Shown here: piece after piece, positions 13,401 to 25,380 of the stretch | Layout: each line of letters starts with the position of its first letter | How positions within the stretch are numbered: position 1 is the stretch's first letter | Assembly (NCBI GenBank): GCA_014925825.1 | Contig: JACGCK010000077.1 | Coordinates: 124,001-188,000, forward strand | Length of the DNA: 64,000 bases | Source of the DNA: Pholiota molesta | Taxonomy: Eukaryota; Basidiomycota; Agaricomycetes; Agaricales; Strophariaceae | Reading direction: 5' to 3' | Program-made: the position numbers and the translations under genes | Notes under the pieces: generated by a model | Told to the model about the DNA's origin: nothing | The model's input: only the letters and a program-made list of their open reading frames with translations | Database searches by the model: none

Positions 13401-14651
13401 GACTTTGCGATTCTGCGAACGCCACAGCACGCCACAACGCTTTTCCATAAATTTTACCGAATCCCGATTCGTGAAGCAAAGATCGTTTACCCTCCTCAAG
13501 AAATGGAGCACAATATTGGGAGCGGAATGCCATATGTGCCATATTCGAGTAATTTTCCGATGCCTTTGTGCTGATAGCTCGAATCTCGCAGCGAGTAAAC
13601 ATCATTATTATCGCTCAACAGTATTCGATTCTAAAAAGAAACACGACCATTGTCGCAACCTCCGTAAAGCGTCTAAGTTCAAGAAAAAATCAACTGAATT
13701 GCCTGCGTCTTTTTTATCATTCCTGAAATCTGTGAACGAATGATTTTCTGATCATGACAATCGTCTGACGGTGCGGTATAATTCGCGCAGCAAAGACACG
13801 ACTTGCAGAGGAAGAAAGTTATACCTTGAAGGGGATGCTTGCTGCCGAAGAAAATAGCGAGATCAATCATGGATAGCCGTGAAAACATTGTGGTTCAGTC
13901 TGGTTCAGTTCCGTTGCTCCATGAACTCGATGAATAACAATTGAGCTCAACAGTAAAAATTTACAATATGAATCTCATAACGGCTATTGATTGAAATAAC
14001 TCGCCCAATAGACCTAATAAATTCACAATTACTCAGAAATAATCTATATCTATGCCAACACCTGCGCTGGTAAGTTTGGACCCCCCAGGCCGTTGGTGCG
14101 TCCTGACGCGTCTTGGTATGTACATATGTGCATTCATACGCGGCGGGAACGGTATGGGTTAATCGTGATGCATATTTTTGTTTGATCGGGAATGATCCGT
14201 TTGATCCGTTGATGATTCGGAATGGGGAGCTGTGAGCCTGTGACCCGGAGTAACATCAAATGACACACTTAATTCTTTCAAAATTAGTTTCCAAAAATGA
14301 CTACTATTTGGGCGGAATTATGCGGCAGCATGCCGGCGGGAGTTGGTGGGTATAAACTGAGGCGGTTATGGGTGATACAAGAATTCAGACTGAATTGTGC
14401 CTTTCGAAAATTCCAGAACCTTTACGGATGGCTTGTTACAGAAAATTTGCGTAAGGCTCACTAATGATTATCACTACGGTATCGGAATCTTTTGTGAGCA
14501 TTAAAGGAATGATAGAGCAGTTTCAGGCGCGATGCACAATGTAGCGCCGGAGTTCCGCCTGAGCAGATCCCAGAATCCAGATGTATTGATTTCGTAGTGA
14601 TTATCAAACGATACTTCTAGGCACTCGCATGTGAGTTTGAACTATGTAGTC
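10438..14651. other. Long intergenic stretch, no gene recognised
   Basis: About 4.2 kb of AT-richer DNA with scattered open frames up to about 150 codons (10321-10776, 10884-11222, 12045-12386, 13327-13743). None resembles a known family, has an obvious splicing partner or shows coding-like composition. A 13-base imperfect inverted repeat (GATTATCACTACG near 14467 and its reverse near 14592) sits just before the MITE at 14655. The stretch could hold decayed transposon or non-coding RNA sequence. Confidence 0.45.
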
Positions 14652-14654
14652 AGT

Positions 14655-15241
14655 GGGTGACTTTCCATAACAATAACTTGAATTATTTAGAACTTGAAAT
14701 GTTAAGCGACGTCAGTCGGAGTTCAAATGGTGAAAAGGCGAATTTCCATAATGCCCATAAACCAAAATTTGGAGTTGATATCTTGAATTCAATGGGTGAG
14801 ATCATCGAAAAGTCCTTTCCAAGGCTCTCTGAAGCATTCTATCCGATTTTTTGGGAGATAAAACTGTGATGTCAATAGTAATATCTTCTGGCTATGCTAT
14901 TCCTTAATTTTTCTCGATAACGCGAGCCGGCGGGCATAGCTGTTGCACCTGTGAGGGCAATGAGCGGGAGCTAGGGTCGGCATTGATGCCGGTGTGCCGG
15001 AAAGGGACATCTGGCGAGAAAGGAAAAAAAGGGTCCTGAATGGCAACGGATGACAGTTTTTGACAATTCAAAATTTGGAAGAGGGGGGTAGGGGCCTCTT
15101 CCAAATACGAGATTTAGACCTGTCAACTTGAAAGCCAGTTGACAGCTCGGAGGTTGTACCGTCAACGGCACCTTGGCCAAGGACCCTTGTTGCCATGTAT
15201 TTAGAGATAGATATTCAAGTTAGAGTTATGGAAAGTCACCC
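14655..15241. mobile_element. MITE-like element with terminal inverted repeats
   Basis: The left end at 14655-14671 reads GGGTGACTTTCCATAAC and the right end at 15225-15241 is its exact reverse complement. Similarity continues inward after two mismatches (TAACTTGAAT). The trinucleotide AGT flanks both ends (14652-14654 and 15242-15244), which fits a 3-bp target duplication. The interior has further hairpins: an 11-bp stem at 15074-15084/15095-15105, a TGTCAACT/AGTTGACA pair near 15120-15145, and the palindrome CCTTGGCCAAGG near 15170. No transposase is encoded, so it would be non-autonomous. A 3-bp target site and a GGG start recall PIF/Harbinger elements, but that is a guess. Confidence 0.72.
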
Positions 15242-15244
15242 AGT

Positions 15245-16926
15245 TTCTTCCATTCATCAGACGGCGCTGAAATCCGATTCAAACCTCTAGCGCACAATGG
15301 CAATATACTACCAGCAAAGCTCAGATTACCTTTGCCTTGCTTTTGCTATACAAAGCCTGACATTAGTTAAATTGCGCTTGAAGAGGCATTGAAGACCGGT
15401 CATCAAAAATCTGTTTCCAAGATGGGCAACGCTGAGCGATTTGTACGAGGTCAGCTGTATCCCAAGCCCAGGATGATAACAGTTTTCCACTGTTGTCAAC
15501 CCATACGCGACATGGCGTGGCGCATGTGGTCTATTCTCCTTGTCTCCTTTCATCGCTTATTTGGATTTGAAACTTGTAAGCACCAGAGCACCGGTGCTAT
15601 GACATAGGGAATTTATACGGGACATGAAACCGTGTATCAACAAGGAAAACATGGAACTCGTTTGAACCTCGTAGAGATCATACTATGAAGATGTTGCCTT
15701 CATGGTAAGCTTTGTCGTCGAATAACGATGTGGTATTCATGAGTAAATATATTTTTGCACTCTTTACAAAATCACGGAAAGCACTCTGTCAGACAATGCA
15801 GAGATTATTTACTCATGCGCTTCAATATCGCCAGGGCATAGGAAATTTTCAAGAAATTTCGACAGATTTCGAAATGTCAAAGTTTGAAATGACGAAACTG
15901 ATTACTCCTCATACCATCAAGGTCTAAAGATACAGCATGGTATACTAATAGATATTTCCCTTCCAAGCTCGGGAGGATGATACGGAATAGCAGCGTTCAA
16001 ATAATTCAACAGCGCCAGCGGAATGGGCACTATAAATATCTTGAATTATTTATGGTGTGCAGAAGTTCTCGTGTGTAATTGCCTGTGGAAGTCTGTCGGA
16101 CCAGTGGCACGGATGTACGCAGTTCTGGGTAGAGCTGATCTATGTTCAGATTAAGCTTCTGCCTGTTTCGCAACTGCGCACTATGTACACGCGCACACGG
16201 AGCAGCTTCTTGTGCTGATCGTCATCCTGTCCAAGTGGAGTGAGATCGTGCTCCGTGTATAGTTCTCTGCGCAATCAAAGGTATCGATGTTGAGCATTGA
16301 GCACTGAGCAACTGTGTACAGGTGTGTGTCGCGTTGAGCCAGCGCATTGCCAACATCAAAATGTATCCATGCATGTTACAACATGGAAGCCTAAGCATAA
16401 ATTGCAGGAATAAGAACTGTCGTCAGCATTTAGCAAATGAAGGTGCTGGAAAGTTTATCCATCAAGCTAAGGCATAAAATGACATAGAAGAGTGCTCACT
16501 CTGATCCAAAATGATTGAGAAGTAATTGTTCTTATGCTGCGAGCAAAATGTCAGACGTATCATAAATCACAGGATGTGTACCTGGATACCTTTGTTTGAA
16601 TTCGACCTTCCAGAATCATGGACACTCAACAATCCGTTAAGACTGCCTTTCACGGTTTCGCCGATGTGACAACAGTCTCAGGGATATTCGCCATCGCCGT
16701 TGGTGATATATATCCGGATCTTTTGGTGGGCTTGCAAAACATGGCCACCATAACCGATGATCGATGATCTACGAATTACCGATAAAGTCGAGTATTTGTT
16801 CTTATCGCGATGAGTCCACAAGGCCAAAGGCGCTGCTAAAAGGAAAAGACAATGACATCGCCTGAAGTAATCGCATACATACTAATGTATCTAGGATAAA
16901 TGCAAGTATTCATTGAGGAAATGGGT
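15245..16926. other. Intergenic stretch, no gene recognised
   Basis: About 1.7 kb between the MITE and the small membrane protein gene. Only short open frames (about 70 codons) occur, including a 49-codon frame from 16618 (+). None has recognisable motifs. The right part probably includes the 3' UTR of the minus-strand gene ending at 16927. Confidence 0.45.
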
Positions 16927-17587
16927 TTACGCTGGAGTTTTTTCGGATGCCTGAGATTCGGGTTTGTCTAGTTGTTGAACACGCACGCGTGCTTCCTCGG
17001 CAGCCACCTGTGCAATGGCACTCTCTTGAAATGCCTATATTGAAGGGAAGTACGTGATGAGATACATTTCGTGGAAGACCATTCCAGAATGTTGATCCAG
17101 ATGACCGTAACAAACTCGTTTGCTCACCTGGGTAAAAAGGTACCCAGAAAGGAGACCAGTGACTGAAGGACGGCAGAATAATATCACTAGATCTATTTGC
17201 ATGAAGCTCAGAAACATGCTTACGGACGCCGCAGAAGAGGGTGGTGTTTCTCTTGAAACCAAACAGGCGGCTCCCAATGACGGCTGGTAGACACGAGCGA
17301 AAGTGACGCACGGATATCACCAGAAAGAAGCGTGTCAAAAGGGTATAAATTCAATCATAACGGTCCTACTTGCCTGATGCCAATCCTGATGTAAGTCCAG
17401 CGAAAACACCTTCTTTCCTCGCTTCCTGTGAAATAGAGAGTATGTAAGTATCTGGAATCTGCAATCATCGCACTGCCAAAATTCAGGCTTGAATCTGAAG
17501 AACACTGACCGTCGTCACGCGTTCTATCGCGTCGGACGGGACCTTACCAGCACTGTATTGTGCTAGTAAATCACGCGGGATGCTCAT
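16927..17587 (-). CDS. Small glycine-zipper membrane protein of unknown function
   Basis: Reconstructed from spliced minus-strand exons, about 110 residues. It starts MSIPRDLLAQYSAG, followed by EARKEGVFAGLTSGLAS, VIGSRLFGFKRNTT, GLLSGYLFTQ and a soluble C-terminus rich in Ala/Glu/Gln ending SEKTPA. Two hydrophobic helices are spaced by small residues (GLTSGLAS; LTGLLSGY), a glycine-zipper-like pattern seen in small inner-membrane or mitochondrial proteins. One intron uses a GC donor: the exon ends at 17374 and the intron begins GCAAGT, the usual sequence of GC-AG introns. The exon chain keeps the frame throughout, which supports a real gene. Its start is 383 bp from the divergent SPO22 start. 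I cannot name the family. Confidence 0.7.
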
Positions 17588-17970
17588 GTTTAATTTTTTG
17601 ACTCTGTGCTGGATTTCGTTTTATGTTACGTTCAAGCTGCGGGATTCAACCTGGCTGATAACTGAAAAGACGCGAACAGAAAGCAAGCTTAGTTCTCTCT
17701 GAAAGGAAACAGGGCACGGGTAGGCTGACAGTCAGGGATGAAATCAAGATAAAAGTAGCTGGACGGGGTCGCACAAAGTTAACATCGAAAACCGGCGCGT
17801 GAAGATTCTGAAAGTGAAACTGCTACGTATTGTCACGTGCTCAACCCCACACGCGTAATGATCACACGTGTCACATGGCTGTGACAGTCGACTTTCTCTC
17901 TGGCCCTTTGCTCTGCTGTTCATACTTCGGACTGATAACTGGGATTTTACAAGTCTGGAAGGTCTATTTC
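17588..17970. promoter_or_regulatory. Divergent promoter with two CACGTG boxes and one MluI box
   Basis: The 383 bp between divergent start codons contain CACGTG at 17834-17839 and again at 17865-17870, with ACGCGT at 17851-17856 between them. CACGTG is the core site for bHLH factors. ACGCGT is the MluI cell-cycle box bound by MBF-type factors in yeasts, which drive G1/S and premeiotic S genes. Placement about 100-135 bp before the SPO22 start fits regulation of a meiotic gene. The sites are seen; binding is inferred. Confidence 0.5.
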
Positions 17971-20900
17971 ATGGCTTCGCGAAAGAAAAAGTCTGTTGAA
18001 AGTCTCCAAGAGCTCCATACGTCTATTTTGGGTACTTTGAAGGTCTGAATGGGCTTTTTGGGCTCGCATATTGAATTTGTTCTTTTCAGAGCACTTGTCC
18101 AAAGTTAAACCATTACTTGACGATCCTAAGCACCCAAACTGGCCATCTATTATTGAGGAACTTAACCAGGTCACTTCTCAAGCAGAGTCTTTTACAGAAC
18201 AGCGCCCGAAGTCAAGCAAGGCCACCTGGAGCCATCTCGCAGATTCCCTAGATCAAGAAGGTCGTTTCCACGATCTAAGTAAACGTAGATATACTAAACC
18301 TTTTCTTGCGCTGAAGGTGTCAATCTATGGAATATATCTGGATTAATCCACAAGGGATTGGGCGGTGAAAATTATGCTCATATCGCTGCTCGTGAGTGCT
18401 ATTTGCTCTCACATATATCTCCGACGTCTACTTTTCGACATCAATTCATACGCTTTCCAATTACAGTTCGACTCGCAGCGTTTAGATTGGTTGAAGCAGG
18501 TCTAGAAACGAAACCAGCCATAGAAAGTCAGTTGCCATCTCTATCTACCGCAGTAGTCGCAAATGTATGCTAATTATCATCCCTTGGAAAGGTCTTGTCC
18601 ACGTGCTCCAACTAGCGAGTAAGGCTGGATCGGCCCTCAGTGGTGTGTATCCCTGCTGCGCATTCGATAAAAATGTGCCCTAGAATGACACAAAGCCGCG
18701 TTTGCCCCTTCAGAAATTGGAGATAACGTCGTAGCCGCGAGGGTGTTGACCAGTGCGGCAAAGGTCAATCATGTTACTACATATTCCATTCTGGTCATCT
18801 CAACATGTACAGTTTGAAGAACAACTGAAGACGAAAACAGCGAACGAGTCGGACGAAACACATCGACGAACAATCGCATGCGCTATCGTAATGTACCACT
18901 CCACCAGAATGGAAGCGGTACGTTTCTTTCTGAATCACACGATGATCAAGGTGTGATCGTTTATTCAGGCCTGGAAGGAGGGTAACCATACCGTAGCGGA
19001 ATATATGTCACGGAAGATCACAGGTAAACTAAGCTTGTCCCCTCCTTTCCCCATTGAATGCTCATAAAGGAGCTAAATCACGTGTGAATACCTGCAGATG
19101 ATATTCACAATCTTAGCATGCTTCCTCCTCACGCTGTACGTCTTCTGCCTAATAATGTTCGCTTTCTTTTGTTTACTAAGGCCCGTTGAAAAAGCGCGAA
19201 CTTCTCGCCTACAAGCTCCATCAAATTGGGAGATCGTTCTTGACAGAACCCACTCTGGACGGATCCAAACCTGGGGATGCAATACAATGGTTGCAACGGG
19301 CTTTCGCAATTGCAGATCAACTAGAAGACTCAATGGCTTCTGATATTTCGGGACTAAAAGTACGTCACTGAATTTTTAGCCCATTTCTTAACTGAGTTTT
19401 GTAGATATCAATCTTGAGGACGATGGGCCAGTTATTTCTGGCTCGATTTTCATACAATTCAACTGATTTGCGTATCTATCCTACAGCTAGAGCGTATTTT
19501 TTATCAGGCGCATATGAGCGCGCTGAAGGTGTTCTTGATGAACTTATTCCGACCATAGATGCATCCAAAAATCACGTAAGACGACCCATCTTCCGCGGCT
19601 GATATATTCCGTTTGGCAGAAAATAACTCTTTACATTGATCTAGGCAAGTACCGAGTATCAAGAACTTCGATGGCTGAGATTAGCCGTTCTGAAAAGAAG
19701 GAAAGCAGGCGACACCGCTCTCCTTGATGGTCAGCCTTGCGACAGTTCTTGACTTGATAGTGATAGTGGGCTTACTATTCCTGACTTCATGAAATCTATT
19801 ACAGCGTTCAAATCCATTATCGACCACATGGAGTTCTCAGATGCTAACATTACAGAGTTAGGGGTTCCGTTTCTGTATGCGATCGTGTTACTCAACATAT
19901 CATTTCCTTAGCGTTTTACAGGATCTGAGAACCTTGAGTCATCAGCAGTGAGTCCATTTCTGCTCCCGAACCCCAGTGCGAAAATAAGCTCACCGCACGC
20001 GTGGCTGCAGCACACTCGCCACGACTGTACATCAACACTGTCTGGATAAGGCACTGCAGCAGGTTACCCGCGAACCGGACCATATCTATCGCTTAATTTT
20101 GTCCTTGATTATTCATTGCTCGAAGGATGAAGATCACACACGAGCCATGAAAACACTTGAGTCTGTATTCACAGGTAAAAGATTCCTGATTCATAATGTT
20201 TCACCGAATAACCGCATTGAGTTCTATAGTGGCCTATGATGCGGACTTAGAACTTCCAAGTGTACCCACCACTGCGTGTCTAACGGTGCGTATCTTTCTC
20301 CTCTTCACTACAAAGTTTTATCACCTTTCTTATCCGGAGGTCATATGTAGCTAATATGGCAGTATGGTGGCCGCTATTACAAAGCAAAGAAGTGGTCGGA
20401 AGCAGCGGATTGGTACATGGCCGGTAGCCATAGCCTATTCAAGGCTCATAGTCCCTTGAGTTCTGCGAAATGTTTCCGAAAGGCGGCGTTGTGCCATATC
20501 GAGCAGCGAGACTACGCATTGGCATCCACGATAATACGTCGATGTCCCAATAATGAAGCTTCTACCCATTACGTTATTTTTCTCACTGCGATTCATCAAG
20601 GTTCGTCCAAGAAAATGCATTTCAATCCAATCTAATCATATCGATATTGTTGGCAATTTTTTCATGATCCCTCCCCAACTTTAGGGCTCGAAAACGAAGG
20701 TCCGCGACGTTCCCTTCTCGAAAAGTGTATTGCTGATATAAACCGCATTCGTAGCTACCCGGGCTATTCATGACATGCTGAAAGCTCCGGATTTTGACCG
20801 GAAAATGTTGTTATTAGCTACGCAAATCTCCCACCAATCGGAGATGAAGGGCGTTCTGCTCGCCGTCCTAGAAAGTCTTCTCAAGACACTCAAAATTGGT

Positions 20901-22762
20901 TCCAATACAGAGGTCGTAATCGAAGCTATGACACTCGTCCGATGCATTATCAAGCTCGTTCTCAAACTTTTCAACGAACCCGCAGCAAATAAGTAATTTA
21001 CAGACCATATTCTTTCGCCGGTATAAGGCTAATTTCAAGGGCTTGTACTTAGACCCGTCTTGATTGACACCGTGGTAAATCAGTTCCGGACAGGTTCGTC
21101 TCCCGCTGTGTGCTTTACCTCTCTCCCAAGATCACAAATTAATCAACGTTCTGTGAAGCGCGTATTTTGACGGATGCGGCATCAGCACAGAAGATGACGA
21201 CCCTTATTTTCAAAGATATCTCATGGCTCTGGCGGACCGCCTACAACAGCGCTGTCCAAGGATGCTCTGAATGGGAAAACGCAGGGGAACAAATCTCAGA
21301 GTTGTTTGACATTGCCAGAGAGGTATTGCATGTGGCCAGGAACCTTTCCGAAAAACTTTATTTCTGATATCAATTCGTGTAGCTATTGGAAGCATCTTGC
21401 CATGCATCGCCAGTCGACCTTGACGCCGATCTGTGCCTCCACTTGGCCAATGCATCATTTGCTGCAGTCTCTGGACGAGGTACGTTTTTGACAATTCCCT
21501 GTAGAACACGAGACGTAACCGTGTTCCCCTATCTCATTTCGAATTCAGTGTTTTCAATTCGGGAAGTTATCGCCACCACGCAAACAATCGATGTGAGGCG
21601 AATACGCCAGATTGCAGCATGGTCCGAATTAATTCTTTTTCAGGAATCGCGCCTCCTCGCCATTTCAACCGAAATCAAAGCAGCGAAGTCCAGAATAATG
21701 GAAATTTGGAATAAACATGTCATCCAAGATACTCATGATAATGAACGCATCCAGTATTTTCTTCGTGTTTTGCGAGTATTTCAGGCAGAATTCTCAGCCC
21801 AACTGCATGACTGGGATCAACTATCACAAGATGTCGATGTACGTTTTTCACTTGACGTACCACGACAATAACCACAAGATTTCCTATTTCCAGGAAATCA
21901 CAGATTCGCCCCCCTTGGCTATTGGAAGCTACGAAGCAATTGCTGATATATTGGTTTGTTCTTCCGCCTTCCGCTTACCCCACGCAGAATCATTGATATG
22001 GTATGATAGTGGCTCGACCAAACGTGTCCTGTGAAAGGTACGTGAACGGCTTACCCTCATCCTATCTTCATCACTGGAGCTCCCCTTAGTGTTATACAAA
22101 TGCTTGGAGGTAATTCCTTATCCGACTTTGAATAGACAACAATATGGAAGGCTAGCTGATAAATGATCTCAATTGCAGGCGATTCTCCGTGCCAGTTTGG
22201 ATCATAATTCACTATCTGTCGAAAAGTTTTCACGCTGGTTACGTGCAATCTGTACCATCAGTATAGCTCGGGATACTCCAGAAGACAGGCTGAAAGCCAT
22301 TGGGTATGTAGAACACGCGCTCACCGTGATAGAAGACCACAATGACAGTGACGAGGTCCGGGCCCGTCCCATCTCACTACCTATTGTGTCCATCTGACAT
22401 GTTTGTCCCGCATATGACGCACATATGAATAGCCTTACCCCATGGACGAGCGGCAGTGGCTCTTGGCGACGGCGTACAACACAGGAACTGAGTGTCTTCA
22501 GTTTGTCCAAATATTTTAAGATCAGGTTCTCCGTGGAACTCATCTTCATTTCAGTGCTGGTATGCTAGATGAAGCCAAAAGATGGTTTGAAGCATCCACC
22601 ATCATATGTCGATTTGTTCCCGAAGGCAAACTACGGGCGGAGAAGGTGCGGACCAATGCTTGCTATACCCTCCGTTTTCTCAGAATATCTGGCTGACGTC
22701 TCAAACTCAAGATCTCGGAAACATATACTCAGCTCTTGGACCGCTACGAAAGAAAGGCTTAA
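17971..22762 (+). CDS. SPO22: SPO22/ZIP4-like meiotic TPR protein (ZMM crossover factor)
   Basis: At least 25 short exons; those to 21953 join in frame to exactly 830 codons and the rest (not fully resolved, 22.0-22.76 kb) bring the protein to about 1,000 residues, ending ...YSQLLDRYERKA. Start chosen at MASRKKKS (17971). Recognisable SPO22/ZIP4 segments include GVNLWNISGLIHKG, VRLAAFRLVEAG, RELLAYKLHQIG, MARAYFLSGAYERAEG, IWQYGGRYYKAKKWSEAADWY, YVEHALTVIEDH and DEAKRWFEASTIICRF. These are degenerate TPR helices typical of the family. ZIP4 is the scaffold that couples ZMM proteins (Msh4-Msh5, Zip2-Spo16) to the chromosome axis and promotes interfering meiotic crossovers in the nucleus. One intron (19427-19486) needs a GC donor (GCCAGT) but has a normal branch site and acceptor. 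The reading frame is intact across the resolved exons. Confidence 0.87.
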
Positions 22763-23649
22763 GGCGAAGTAACCCGTCGGAATCATTACCTCAGCAAATT
22801 TATTCTTTCGCGATGTCTCATTTGGAACTCTCAGGGCTACGATTCTGGTATTCCCTCTTTGCTGGTTCGCCTTATAGCCTCTATATCTGCTGTACTACTG
22901 GACTCTCTCTTTGATTGGTCAAAGCGACACTGACTATCTGCGCTTTGTTTATGTCGATCCTGATTCACTTTCACTTGATACTTCGCGATTCGACATACAT
23001 CTGTCTTCCCTGATCTCAGCCGGTTTTTCTTTGTACCTTCAAAGCTCCACGGCCTCTTCCTCCAACGCCGACTGCTGATTACTGTCTTCATGTTTACAAT
23101 ATCTTGCTAACCCTAACTGCCGATGTTTACTATCGATATAAATCTAATATCTCTTCCTCCTCATCTCCGACCTGAAGTCTCGAACTGGTAACGAATTGAT
23201 TCAGTACATATCCTTAGCTGAGCCCCATTATCTGCTTATCTACCGCGGTAATGGATATTCGAACTGCGGCTTTCGAATTACTGGACGGTTCATGGACGCA
23301 GGAGTGTTTATGACATCTAGGCACAGACATTCCGATGGCTTCTCTTGTACTGACACACTGCTTCCATATAATTAGTGGTATTCTTGTTGAGGAGGGGGTT
23401 TATTGTCCTTTCTATTTGACATTCGCATGACTTTCTCCAGGACCTGGCCTACCGGAAGATCTCTCCATGTCTATTGAAGTACTTCTTCAATTATGTAAAA
23501 AGTTTCTAGTTTCACATAGCGTGTTGGTCAGTTCAATGTTGTCGGTTGCGGGGGATAAGCGTCTTCCTTTACTGTCTGAGATTTCTCGCTTGTGCATATA
23601 TCGTATTTCATTTCTAAATCTTCTGAATCCGACTAAATGGCCCATATAA
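22763..23649 (+). other. Unassigned region with coding-looking plus-strand exons
   Basis: After SPO22 several open segments look spliced: one starting MSHLELSG near 22814, one with DTDYLRFVYVDPDSLSL near 22930, one with NELIQYISLAEPHYLL near 23190, and a last one from about 23442 with LPEDLSMSIEVLLQLC that stops at 23647-23649. Plausible AG acceptors and GT donors lie between them, but I could not join them into one convincing frame and recognise no family. It may be a small real gene convergent with minus-strand exons, or a decaying one. Confidence 0.35.
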
Positions 23650-25380
23650 TGTTCCATGGTCCTCGTAGTTTTTTTCAAGGCGTAGATGGCCAAAAAATGA
23701 AGCAGGGTGTCCTGATAACTATCTGAATGCTTGACGAGGCGTGGATCCCCATAGAGTTCAGGTAGGAGATAAAAGTGGTCAAATATTACGAAAGGGTTAA
23801 TCTTTGTTCGAAGTTCCACTTCATTGGCTTCGCATAGAGCATTCACCATTCAGCGGACAAATCTTTTAAAACCGACGGGATCTTCGGCTCTTCCAGCGTA
23901 AAACACGTCGCACTAAGAAAACTCTCGCAGACATGATTGCGTTCGTAGTATTATTGGAAGACATCGTTTACGTGCATGGAGCGCAACTTGGATAAGGGTA
24001 TCACGGTGTTCGGGCAGCCTAGAAACATTGATGCGAAAGCAGACTTGCATAGGAATTGTGTTTGAATCGTAGACCAGGGCATCATGCTAATTCTTTCAGC
24101 CGTCTCAAAGCTGAATGCGAGATTGTAGGATTTAAACTCGAAACTGCACGGCGCAGACTGAAAATACGTCTGTTTCAATAATCCTTGAATTCAAGCTTCA
24201 AGCTTGAAGACCAGATTTCACGGTAAAGGTGACCACACGAGCCTGGAGTGGCATCTCGGCATGCCGATTCGGTCATTTCCGAACCCTAAATATTGCCTCG
24301 CCGCTTAGACCCCTCTTAATAATCTACTATCATGTCCTTGTTCCGAGCGAAAAAAAAAAGGGAACCATGGCATCCTACTTTCTAAACACTCTGAAAAGGA
24401 AAACTACACGCTCATCTGGAACACCTTACCCACGGCGTAGTCTTCTAGTTGGGAAATTCGTGCCACCGTGTCTAATGTGATATGCAACCTGGATACCATG
24501 CTTCCCTAGGATCTGGGATATCTAATGTCTAAACGAAACTGACGGTACATATACACGACAATTATCTTCTGGTCTGTCTTTTGCGACTCCATCTACGCTT
24601 CTGCTCCATGGACTTGGTTGCTTTCGCATATCTTGGATCTTTGGCTTTTTCCGGAATCCTACTAGATCTGGTCCTGCAAGCTATGCATATATATGGACTG
24701 AGAAAATCAAAGTGGCAATCGCCACTCATCGTCATGTTCATAAATGGTTAGCGCAACGTTTCTCTTTGAGTATGACGTCCAGTATTCCAGCTCTGTAGTT
24801 TCTGCCAGTACGTTCTCCACATTGTGCCCGAACAGCCACAGAAAATCTTAGCCAGAGAACAAGGAAACCATGATCATGGGTGTGCGTTTGTATATTTCAT
24901 TTTTCGTTCTGACTGTGATATTGAGATGAACAGCACGTTGTAATTCTCGGACAAGTTAAATCGGACCGTTTGTCTTCTCTGCTTAGCACAGGCTCGCTTT
25001 GGTGTTCGAGCATGATCATTCGCTTCTTCGCGGGTGTACTTCATTCTTCCGTCCTGCAAATGGAAATGGAAATATAGAACTAGAATAATTACGGGTTCGC
25101 CGTAGTTCGCAATTTCACATTTCCTACGGCGGAGTTACTGAACACCTTGAGCCTACCTCAAGGAGGAGTGGCCCACATATCCGCCTTCAACCGCAGCTAG
25201 TACCCAAGGTCTAGAATCAATTGTATCTCGGCTTGCCTTTCCATTCCGAAGTATTTGCCTCTAGGGCTATCCCAGTATGACGACCTTCATGCTACTCGAT
25301 TATAACTCGGTCCGGAAATTAAGAGAGCCACAGGCACATGAAATGGTGTTAGAAAACAGGAAAACAGGAAGTACAAAAGA
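23650..25380 (-). other. Unassigned region with coding-looking minus-strand exons
   Basis: Reading the minus strand from TRS33 downward, an acceptor near 25046 opens an exon DGRMKYTREEANDHARTPKR. A basic C-terminus KATKSMEQKRRWSRKRQTRR then a stop lies near 24560. Further on, 24160-23850 reads SFETAERISMMPWSTIQTQF and, after a possible 48-nt intron with a TACTAC branch-like site, SATCFTLEEPKIPSVLKDLS. A 120-codon frame (23487-23849) overlaps the plus-strand exon at 23.46-23.65 kb. None resembles a family I know. There may be one or two small genes here, or pseudogenes. Confidence 0.35.

Noticed and set aside
13327..13743. 138-codon plus-strand frame in the gene-poor stretch
   Set aside because: No recognisable motif, no splice partners and an overlapping minus-strand frame; likely chance in AT-richer DNA.
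16618..16767. 49-codon plus-strand frame beginning MDTQQSVKTAFHGF
   Set aside because: Reads protein-like but is too short, with no splice partner or known family; left as a note.
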